From Thermoplasmata archaeon (GTDB lineage Archaea; Thermoplasmatota; Thermoplasmata; Lutacidiplasmatales; UBA184): a stretch of DNA of 14,780 nucleotides. Within the stretch, counting starts at the first letter, position 1; each line of letters opens with the position of its first letter. Shown piece by piece: positions 10,176 through 14,780 of this stretch. The translations under genes and the position numbers were made by a program. The stretch is taken from NCBI GenBank assembly GCA_030040865.1, contig JASHSX010000140.1, positions 1-14,780 on the forward strand, written 5' to 3'. The notes beneath the pieces were generated by a model that was not told the origin of the DNA, searched no databases, and worked only from the letters and a program-made list of their open reading frames with translations.

Positions 10176-10745
10176 GTGCCACCGGTGTGCAGTAACTGCG
10201 GCGCGACGGACTTCGTCTGGGCGAACGACCTCAAGACCGGGGGCGCGATCGGCGGAGGCACCCTGTCGCTCCGATCCCGCGGCGAGCTCTCCATGGGAAC
10301 GCGGATCTGCCGGTCGTGCGGCCACGCCGACCTCTTCCTGAAAGACCCGACGATCCTCCGCCAGCCCCATACGTGGCGGCCCGGCGAATTCGTCCCGATC
10401 CAGCCCAAACCGGGGCACACCGCTCCGTCCCCGGGGACTCCGGGTCACCCCCACTCCCAGACCCCGGCGACGACCTCGCCGCCGTCGACCGCTCCGCCAC
10501 CCTTGGTCCCGGCGCCGGTTCCGCCCCCGTCGCCTCCGAGCCCATCGGCCCCAACGCCGCTCCCTCCTCCGCCGGCCCCCGTGCTGGCGCCGCCGCCCCC
10601 GCCCCCGGGCCCGGAGTCCACGAACACTTCCGAGGCCGGTACCCCCTCATCGGCCGACGACGAGACGACCAGTAAGAAGCCGTCCCGCCGGCGATCGGCG
10701 AAGGCGAAGCCCGCGGATCCGCCGCCCCCTCCTCCTTCCTCCTAG
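10176..10745 (+). CDS. Zinc-ribbon protein with long proline-rich tail
   Basis: Function not recognised. It has 189 residues in three parts: a zinc ribbon with Cys5-x2-Cys8 and Cys45-x2-Cys48 knuckles (CSNC and CRSC), continuing to about residue 75; a Pro/Ser/Ala/Thr segment (about 82-146) with repeated PPP and PPPP runs; and an acidic patch (DDE, 161-163), a basic patch (KKPSRRRSAKAK, 167-178) and a final run of six prolines. No transmembrane segment or signal peptide is visible. The ribbon resembles small nucleic-acid or protein-binding ribbons common in archaea, and the tail should be disordered. The GTG start directly precedes the first knuckle. The tail could have grown by slippage in GC-rich repeats; the frame is open and codon-like throughout. 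Confidence 0.7.
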   Translation: MPPVCSNCGATDFVWANDLKTGGAIGGGTLSLRSRGELSMGTRICRSCGHADLFLKDPTILRQPHTWRPGEFVPIQPKPGHTAPSPGTPGHPHSQTPATTSPPSTAPPPLVPAPVPPPSPPSPSAPTPLPPPPAPVLAPPPPPPGPESTNTSEAGTPSSADDETTSKKPSRRRSAKAKPADPPPPPPSS

Positions 10746-10811
10746 TCGGAGCTGGGGCGATGCCCCGACCCGGGGGCCGTGCGCCCGCCGAGGTCACGAC
10801 GCGCGTTCTAG

Positions 10812-10816
10812 AAAAA
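10812..10816 (-). terminator. Oligo-T terminator downstream of tRNA-Met
   Basis: GGGATTTTTC on the minus strand, with five T residues beginning 25 bases after the tRNA 3' end. T-runs are the usual archaeal termination signal and are rare in DNA this GC-rich. Confidence 0.5.
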
Positions 10817-10840
10817 TCCCGGAACGCCCCTCATCGGGAA

Positions 10841-10943
10841 TAGCGGGGCATGGATTTGAACCATGGATCTACGGGTTATGAGCCCGTCGGGATTTCAGGA
10901 CGACCGGCGGCGCCGGCCGCTTTCCTGACTACCCTACCCCGCT
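10841..10943 (-). tRNA. Initiator tRNA-Met (CAT) with D-loop intron
   Basis: The gene is 103 bases long; removing a 28-base intron leaves a 75-base cloverleaf. The acceptor stem AGCGGGG/CCCCGCT has the A1:U72 pair of archaeal initiators. The anticodon arm ACGGG-CTCATAA-CCCGT carries CAT at 34-36 and three consecutive G:C pairs (GGG/CCC), the initiator hallmark. The T arm is CATGG-TTCAAAT-CCATG, the discriminator is A73 and no CCA is encoded. The D arm is GGG...CCC with loop TAGTCAGGAAAT after splicing, close to other archaeal initiators. The insertion folds as a bulge-helix-bulge. Identity is certain; the intron is a structural prediction. Confidence 0.95.
10893..10920 (-). other. Predicted 28-nt tRNA intron in the D-loop, bulge-helix-bulge fold
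   Basis: On the minus strand the pre-tRNA reads CAGG-AAA-9-base arm-GCC-9-base arm-CCTG-AAA. CAGG (10924-10927) pairs with CCTG (10896-10899) to give a 4-bp central helix. The two AAA stretches (10921-10923 and 10893-10895) are 3-nt bulges on opposite strands. The inner arms (10912-10920 with 10900-10908) form a 9-bp stem including two G:U pairs, closed by a 3-base loop. Because both bulges are AAA and form part of a GAAA direct repeat, the excised 28 bases can be shifted by up to 4 without changing the mature tRNA. Confidence 0.8.
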
Positions 10944-10967
10944 GCGCGGCGGCCATGCATGGCTCGG

Positions 10968-10973
10968 TATATG
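10968..10973 (-). promoter_or_regulatory. TATA box of tRNA-Met
   Basis: CATATA on the minus strand, centred 27 bases before the tRNA 5' end. A 12-base palindrome, GCCATGCATGGC (10952-10963), lies between it and the tRNA. Confidence 0.55.
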
Positions 10974-11040
10974 AACGCGCCGCGCGAGCGCCCGGTACCG
11001 GGAGGCCGGCGGTCCTGCGGAACGGCGACCGGGGACCGGT

Positions 11041-11430
11041 TCAGCGTTTCGGGTTCTGGTACAATCCGACGACGTTCCCCTCGGAGTCCTGGAAGTACCC
11101 CGAGAACCCCATCGAACCATCGCCGATCGGCTGCTTGCGTGATAGAATCTTGCCACCGTGCTTCTCGATCGTCGCCTCGGTCGCGGTCATGTCGTCGACG
11201 ACGATCGTGACGACGGGGTGAGCGAGGTGGCCGCCCCGTTTGGCGATCCCACCTCCGATGTACCCCGGACTCGTCGGCATTCCCCGGTCGTCGACGGGGC
11301 CGGTCCGGATCATGGTGTACTCCATACCGGGGGGTGTGGTCAACTTCCATCCGAAGATGGAGCCGTAGAACTTTCGCGCGCGTTCGGGATTGTCTGCCGG
11401 GAGTTCGAAGTGACCGACTTCACCGCTCAT
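11041..11430 (-). CDS. VOC-fold (glyoxalase/bleomycin resistance-like) protein
   Basis: 129 residues, a single vicinal-oxygen-chelate domain. It opens with VGHFELPADNPERARKFYGSIFGWK, which matches the first beta-alpha-beta module of the family, and ends with the FQDSEGNVVGLYQN motif of the second module. His7 is the first candidate metal ligand and lies at the family position; the other ligands cannot be assigned with confidence. The substrate is unknown: relatives include glyoxalases, dioxygenases and antibiotic-binding proteins. The ATG at 11430 precedes the conserved strand; the open frame upstream to 11727 overlaps the divergent SRPBCC gene and is rejected. Confidence 0.88.
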   Translation of the reverse strand: MSGEVGHFELPADNPERARKFYGSIFGWKLTTPPGMEYTMIRTGPVDDRGMPTSPGYIGGGIAKRGGHLAHPVVTIVVDDMTATEATIEKHGGKILSRKQPIGDGSMGFSGYFQDSEGNVVGLYQNPKR

Positions 11431-11460
11431 GGTTCCTCGCGTGGGGCAATCGACCCGGCG

Positions 11461-11466
11461 ATATAG
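11461..11466 (-). promoter_or_regulatory. Probable TATA box of the VOC gene
   Basis: CTATAT on the minus strand, 31-36 bases before the VOC ATG; it would give a leader of a few bases. It is the only strong AT island in the 201-base gap between the VOC and SRPBCC genes. Confidence 0.5.
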
Positions 11467-11589
11467 ACCGTGGGGAAGGGGGCGGAACGGCCGCGCTTCC
11501 GGAGCACGACCGATCCACGGCATCGACCCCGCACGTCGGGGGCGACCCGACGGGGACAGGATAAGGGCTCTGCTCGCCGACCTCCCTAA

Positions 11590-11601
11590 GAGTCCGGACT
11601 C
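11590..11601. promoter_or_regulatory. 12-base perfect palindrome upstream of the SRPBCC gene
   Basis: GAGTCCGGACTC, a perfect palindrome 31-42 bases before the SRPBCC start, immediately after CCCTAA, a weak TATA candidate. The position fits an operator at the initiation region, but no repressor is known here and one 12-base palindrome can arise by chance in GC-rich DNA. Confidence 0.3.
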
Positions 11602-11631
11602 GTTCAGGGTCGCACGGGACGGTGGCACCGT

Positions 11632-12081
11632 ATGGTCTACGTGAGGGACGAGGGGAGCACGTTCGACGCGCCGATCGACTTTGTGTGGAAGTACATTTTC
11701 GGGGGCGAGGGACATGATCGATCCCACACGACGACCCGGAACCCGAAATTCGAGAAGGTCTCGGACGTCACGTTCCTCTACGGTTCCGAGCGTCTCCTGC
11801 GAGGGAAGTGGACCCCGGATCGGATGCGGATCTCGATGTTCCCTCCGGTGGCCGTCGTGACCGAGTGGCTGGAGGGCGCGCTCGGCGGTTCGACGCTCAC
11901 GTACGTCTACTCGCCGCAGGGGGACACCACGCGCATCGATGCCTACGGCGAGTTCACCTCGAAGACCGTGCCGGCCGGAGAGGTCGAGGCGGCCGCCCGG
12001 GAGTTCCTCGAAACCGAGTTCGCGGCCGACGCTCCAGTGATCAAGGAGGAGTACGCGAAGACGCAGGCCGGGGGCCGCTGA
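11632..12081 (+). CDS. SRPBCC-fold (START/Bet v1-like) protein
   Basis: 149 residues. The N-terminus VRDEGSTFDAPIDFVWKYIF matches the first strand and helix of the SRPBCC ligand-binding fold (polyketide cyclase or AHA1-like branch). The middle carries alternating strands (VSDVTFLYGSERLL, MRISMFPPVAVVTEWLEG, STLTYVYSPQG, TTRIDAYGEF), followed by a long C-terminal helix (about 113-144), as the fold requires. No catalytic residues can be named. It may bind a hydrophobic ligand in its cavity. It is divergent from the VOC gene; both are small ligand-binding folds, so a shared pathway is possible but unproven. No obvious TATA box at the usual spacing. Confidence 0.7.
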   Translation: MVYVRDEGSTFDAPIDFVWKYIFGGEGHDRSHTTTRNPKFEKVSDVTFLYGSERLLRGKWTPDRMRISMFPPVAVVTEWLEGALGGSTLTYVYSPQGDTTRIDAYGEFTSKTVPAGEVEAAAREFLETEFAADAPVIKEEYAKTQAGGR

Positions 12082-12352
12082 TCGGTCCCACCGCGCGTCC
12101 GGGCCGCGCCGTTCGTCCGAAATCTCCCGGGGGAACGGCCTCCGGGCGGTCGAGATCCCACCGGAGGGGCGTGTTGGTTACGAAAGGTAATCGACCCGCG
12201 ACGCCCGGATCCCCCATCCCGGTGCCCGAGCTCCGGGATCGCGCGACCCGAAGCCCCCGCGCACGCACCGGAAGATGGACCTCGGCGACCGGTTCGGTTC
12301 TGGGATTCCGAAGGTCGCCGGTTTATGACGCACGACGGACCCATGGAGGGAC
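12082..12352. other. Intergenic stretch before the KaiC-like gene
   Basis: 271 bases without a convincing gene. Frames that read through are Arg/Pro-rich and match no family. It holds an imperfect inverted repeat, GGTTAC-gaaag-GTAATC near 12176-12192, of unknown meaning, and the likely TATA box of the next gene at its right end. Confidence 0.4.
12322..12326 (+). promoter_or_regulatory. TATA box of the KaiC-like gene
   Basis: TTTAT, centred 29 bases before the ATG at 12353, fitting a leaderless or nearly leaderless message. Confidence 0.5.
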
Positions 12353-13141
12353 ATGCACTCCCGTCGCAGCGCCCCGGACGAACGCCCCGGCTGGAACGCA
12401 CGCCCGGATCCGGAAGGATTCTACTCCACGGGGATCCCGGACTTCGATCGGCTCCTCGGCGGCGGGTTCCGGCGCGGCAGCATGGTGCTCTTCGATCTCG
12501 ACGAGACGGTCGGCACCGAGGACCTCGACCTCCTATTGTTCCCGACGTTCCTCAACATGCTCTACCATTCTCGAGGGATGATCGCGATACTGCCGTCGCG
12601 CGACTCGCCGGCCCGGTTCCGGGCGCGGTTGACGCGCTTCGTCTCACGACGCCGGTTCGACAGTCGCGTCCGGGTTGTCGACTACGTTGGCGAGGACGAG
12701 GGCCTCTCCTACGTCGTGAACATAACGGGCTCGGTGATGAACGAGGAGAAGGGATCCGCGGCCCGCAAGTCGAAGAACGCGGCGATCGCGAAGATGGTAG
12801 CGGCGGAGAAGGCCGCGGCTGGCGGCCGCGGGAAGGCGTTCGTAGAGTACTACGCCCTCGAGGTCATGGACACCCTAATGGGCCCAGAACCGGCGGCACG
12901 GATGTTCTTCCACGGGGCGAAGCGCTCTCGCCAGATGGGGAATCTCCTGATCACCCCGATGGGACCGGGACTGGGAAGCGCGGTCACGGCCCGGCGGTTG
13001 GCGGACAGCGAGTTCCAGCTGCACCGCGACGAGGTGGGCCTGATCGTCCGGGGCGTTCGGCCGGCGTTCCCCGGGCACGTCGTGACTCCCGACGGGACCG
13101 CGGGCGCGCCGTACGCGACATTCGTCCCTCCCCCTGGCTGA
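12353..13141 (+). CDS. KaiC/GvpD-like RecA-fold protein lacking Walker A
   Basis: 262 residues. FYSTGIPDFDRLLGGGFRRG (23-42) is a close match to the start of KaiC/RadA-type RecA domains (TGIPxLDxLLGGGxxxG), and the following strand SMVLFD fits as well. Where the P-loop GxxGxGKT should follow, the sequence reads DLDETVGTEDLD (48-59) with no Gly-Lys-Thr/Ser, so ATP binding in the normal way is unlikely. Later parts (MIAILPSRDSP, RVRVVDYVGEDEG, GNLLITPMGPG, then RDEVGLIVRGVRPAF) still follow the KaiC strand order. An Ala/Lys-rich helix with EEKGSAARKSKNAAIAKM lies at 131-148. Such proteins are found in archaea near signalling or gas-vesicle regulator relatives, but no function can be assigned. 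The ATG follows a TATA-like element at leaderless spacing. Confidence 0.75.
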   Translation: MHSRRSAPDERPGWNARPDPEGFYSTGIPDFDRLLGGGFRRGSMVLFDLDETVGTEDLDLLLFPTFLNMLYHSRGMIAILPSRDSPARFRARLTRFVSRRRFDSRVRVVDYVGEDEGLSYVVNITGSVMNEEKGSAARKSKNAAIAKMVAAEKAAAGGRGKAFVEYYALEVMDTLMGPEPAARMFFHGAKRSRQMGNLLITPMGPGLGSAVTARRLADSEFQLHRDEVGLIVRGVRPAFPGHVVTPDGTAGAPYATFVPPPG

Positions 13142-13150
13142 ACGGGGGAG
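13128..13150 (+). other. Stem-loop over the stop codon of the KaiC-like gene
   Basis: CTCCCCC and GGGGGAG form a perfect 7-bp stem around a 9-base loop that contains the TGA stop. No T-run follows, so it is not a classical terminator; it may stabilise the mRNA 3' end or be chance. Confidence 0.4.
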
Positions 13151-13213
13151 CGATTCGACGGGCCCCGACCGAAAGCGACCCGGTCGCCGGGGAACCCAGG
13201 GATCGGCCGAAGG

Positions 13214-13286
13214 AGCCGCGGGAGGGATTTGAACCCTCGGCCTGCTCCTTACCAAGGAGCCGCTCTGCCAGCTGAGCCACCGCGGC
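13214..13286 (-). tRNA. tRNA-Thr (GGT)
   Basis: 73 bases, complete cloverleaf without intron or CCA. Acceptor stem GCCGCGG/CCGCGGC, D arm GCTC...GAGC, anticodon arm GCTCC-TTGGTAA-GGAGC with GGT at 34-36, T arm GAGGG-TTCAAAT-CCCTC, discriminator T73 as in other archaeal tRNA-Thr. The 5' end lies three bases after the stop codon of the enoyl-CoA hydratase gene on the same strand. Confidence 0.97.
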
Positions 13287-13289
13287 GCG

Positions 13290-14186
13290 TCAATCCCTTC
13301 GCGAGCTCTCGGGGTTAATCTTCTTTCGGCCGTCGGGAGGCCGTTCGCCCGGCTCCGGTCCCCACGGGAACCCCGCCGACTCGGCCGACCAGTTCGCGCG
13401 GGAGCGGCCCGGTACGGTCCGCTTCTCCAGGAAGGCGCGCATCCCCTCCTTCTGGTCCTCAGTGTCGAACAGCCGGGCCCAGAGGTCGCGCTCGTACTCG
13501 AGTCCCTCGTCGATCCCCGGATCGATCGCCCGGAGCACCGCCGCCTTCGCCGCCGCGAGCGCGAGCGGGGGCTTCTCCCCGAGCTCCCGCGCGAGCGCGA
13601 GCGACTCCTCGAGAAGCGCGGAACGCGGGACCACCCGGTCCACGAGCCCCGCGCGGTGAGCCTCGGTCGCGGTCACCGGGCGCCCGGTGTAGATCCACCG
13701 CCGCGCGGCCGCGGCACCGATCCGCCGCGGGAGCCGACGGGTCCCGCCCCATCCCGGCATCACGCCGAGGTTGATCTCGGGCTGGCCGAATTGCGCGTCC
13801 TCGCTCGCGATCACGAAATCGCACGCGAGCGCGATCTCGCAGGCCCCACCCAGGCAGACGCCGTGGACGGCCGCGATCACCGGGAGCGGAAGCCGTTCGA
13901 TCCGACGGGTGACCGCCTGACCGCGCGCCCCGTGCACCGCGGCCTCCTTCGAGGTCATCGGCGCCATCTCCCGGATGTTCGCGCCGGCCGCGAACGCCTT
14001 CTCGGCGGCGCTGGCGAGTACCACCACGCGGACCTCGGGATCCGCCTCGGCGCGGTCCAGTTCGGGGACGATCGCGTCCAGGAGTTCGCGCGACAGCACG
14101 TTCACCGGAGGATGATCGAGGGTGAGCACGAGCGTCCGTTCTCGTCGCTCGGCGCGGACGAGCGGCCCCCGGGGACTTCCGGCCAT
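13290..14186 (-). CDS. Enoyl-CoA hydratase/isomerase (crotonase family)
   Basis: 298 residues. The crotonase fold is clear: oxyanion-hole region AFAAGANIREM (64-74), GVCLGGACEIALACD with catalytic Glu117, and FGQPEINLGVMPGWGGTRRL with catalytic Glu137. Having both glutamates supports true hydration of 2-enoyl-CoA (for example crotonyl-CoA) rather than isomerase-only activity. The core ends near residue 257 (AFLEKR); the last 40 residues are an unusual polar, Pro-rich extension ending RKKINPESSRRD. The DNA encoding this extension also contains the probable promoter of tRNA-Thr. The ATG at 14186 is 26 bases from the AT island shared with nop5. No beta-oxidation partners lie nearby. Confidence 0.94.
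   Translation of the reverse strand: MAGSPRGPLVRAERRERTLVLTLDHPPVNVLSRELLDAIVPELDRAEADPEVRVVVLASAAEKAFAAGANIREMAPMTSKEAAVHGARGQAVTRRIERLPLPVIAAVHGVCLGGACEIALACDFVIASEDAQFGQPEINLGVMPGWGGTRRLPRRIGAAAARRWIYTGRPVTATEAHRAGLVDRVVPRSALLEESLALARELGEKPPLALAAAKAAVLRAIDPGIDEGLEYERDLWARLFDTEDQKEGMRAFLEKRTVPGRSRANWSAESAGFPWGPEPGERPPDGRKKINPESSRRD
13315..13319 (-). promoter_or_regulatory. Probable TATA box of tRNA-Thr inside the hydratase gene
   Basis: ATTAA on the minus strand, centred 31 bases before the tRNA 5' end and within the last codons of the enoyl-CoA hydratase gene. It is the only AT island nearby and would allow the tRNA to be made independently of read-through. Confidence 0.45.
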
Positions 14187-14208
14187 CGCACCGCGACCCG
14201 GCCCGCGC

Positions 14209-14215
14209 TATTTAT
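14209..14215. promoter_or_regulatory. Shared TATA element of divergent enoyl-CoA hydratase and nop5
   Basis: TATTTAT on the plus strand, ATAAATA on the minus strand. Its centre at 14212 is 26 bases from both the hydratase start (14186) and the nop5 GTG (14238). It is the only AT-rich stretch in the 51-base gap. Confidence 0.6.
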
Positions 14216-14237
14216 GCGGCGTGCCCTGACGCCGCTC

Positions 14238-14780
14238 GTGCGGCAACTCGTCTCGACGTGGTACGGGACCTTCCTCGTCGACGGGACTGCGGTGCTACGC
14301 TCCGCGCTGGCACCCACGGATCCCGCGGCGCTCGCCGAGCGGGCCGCCCGGCGGCGGCGGGGCGAGCTCACGCCCGAAGAGGAGCAGCTATTGCGCGAGC
14401 GGGGCGCCGACGCCTGGACGTCCGGAGACCGTCGGCTGCTCGCGCACGGGCTCGAGCCGGTCGCATCGGGAGCCGCTACACCCTCGATCCCGGCTCCCCC
14501 CGACCCGGGCCTGTTGAGGGAGGCGCTCCTGCGGGACGCCGAGCGGGCCCTCGCCGAAGCGTGGGACCCCTCCGTCCATGTCGAGGAAGCGGTCCGGGCC
14601 GACGCCGACCTCGACCGCGTGCGGAACCTGGTCGGTGAGCGGCTGGGCAGCTGGGCCTCGCGCGACGCGCCGGAACTGGACCCGGGCGATCACGCCGCGG
14701 CGGCGCGGTCGGCGCTGCGCCCGCCGACGGCCGACCCTTCCCGGACCGTTCCCGCGGGGTTGCTCGACGCGCGTCGATCG
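14238..14780 (+). CDS. nop5: Nop5 (Nop56/58 family) box C/D RNP scaffold, N-terminal part
   Basis: Scaffold of the archaeal box C/D guide RNP; it bridges L7Ae-bound guide RNA and fibrillarin for 2'-O-methylation of rRNA and tRNA. 181 residues are present and the frame is open at the right edge. LVSTWYGTFLVDGTAVLRSALAP (residues 4-26) matches the archaeal Nop5 start, and DPSVHVEEAVRADADLD with RNLVGERLGSW matches the conserved stretch that leads into the coiled coil. A charged, Arg-rich segment (about 37-60) and a Pro-rich linker (about 87-95) lie between. The start is GTG 14238: the alternative in-frame ATG 14214 overlaps the TATA element. The coiled-coil and Nop domains, and probably fibrillarin, should follow beyond the window. 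Identified from motif memory, not a search. Confidence 0.82.
   Translation, partial: MRQLVSTWYGTFLVDGTAVLRSALAPTDPAALAERAARRRRGELTPEEEQLLRERGADAWTSGDRRLLAHGLEPVASGAATPSIPAPPDPGLLREALLRDAERALAEAWDPSVHVEEAVRADADLDRVRNLVGERLGSWASRDAPELDPGDHAAAARSALRPPTADPSRTVPAGLLDARRS

Noticed and set aside
10424..10742. Repeated CCG/CCC tracts resembling a DNA repeat array
   Set aside because: They are explained by proline codons in the zinc-ribbon protein tail; there is no regular unit or spacer, so no CRISPR or satellite.
10231..10797. Open frames overlapping the zinc-ribbon gene, including a Gly-rich antisense one
   Set aside because: The Gly-rich sequence is simply the complement of the proline codons of the tail; no domain and no plausible start context.
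11808..12581. A 257-codon frame spanning the SRPBCC gene end, the gap and the KaiC-like gene start
   Set aside because: It is out of frame with both neighbours and Arg/Pro-rich, as expected of shadow frames.

Overview
The window reads as a chromosomal segment of a GC-rich archaeon. Euryarchaeal genes are clear: proteasome-activating nucleotidase, archaeal pantoate kinase, L10e/uL16 of archaeal type, Nop5, and an initiator tRNA with an A1:U72 pair and no encoded CCA. Many start codons lie about 25-30 bases after a TATA-like AT island in otherwise very GC-rich DNA, the pattern of leaderless archaeal transcripts. A high-GC member of Thermoplasmatota is my best guess for the lineage; this is inference from gene content and promoter style, not a phylogenetic result.

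Layout. 1-3252 (minus): a pyrimidine block, transcribed pyrD, pyrK, pyrG (pyrG cut by the left edge), covering orotate formation and the UTP to CTP step. 3308-6849 (plus): bacterial-type disaggregase clpB, with its stop overlapping the start of a SelB/EF-Tu-like protein that has lost its GTPase motifs. 6874-8082 (minus): the proteasomal unfoldase PAN. 8175-9624 (plus): pantoate kinase (CoA synthesis) and ribosomal protein L10e. 9596-10084 (minus): a universal stress protein overlapping the L10e 3' end. 10176-10745 (plus): a zinc-ribbon protein with a long proline-rich tail. 10841-10943 (minus): initiator tRNA-Met with a predicted 28-nt intron in the D-loop. 11041-12081: a divergent pair, a small VOC-fold protein and an SRPBCC-fold protein. 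12353-13141 (plus): a KaiC/GvpD-like protein without a Walker A motif. 13214-14186 (minus): enoyl-CoA hydratase and, three bases after its stop, tRNA-Thr(GGT). 14238-end (plus): the N-terminal part of Nop5, the box C/D RNP scaffold.

The window is mainly housekeeping: nucleotide and CoA synthesis, protein quality control, translation, RNA modification. The most interesting points are the bulge-helix-bulge intron inside the D-loop of the initiator tRNA; two divergent gene pairs whose single AT island lies exactly at the midpoint between the two start codons; and two proteins built on NTPase folds that have lost their nucleotide-binding motifs. I found no CRISPR array, insertion sequence, prophage or obvious defence system.
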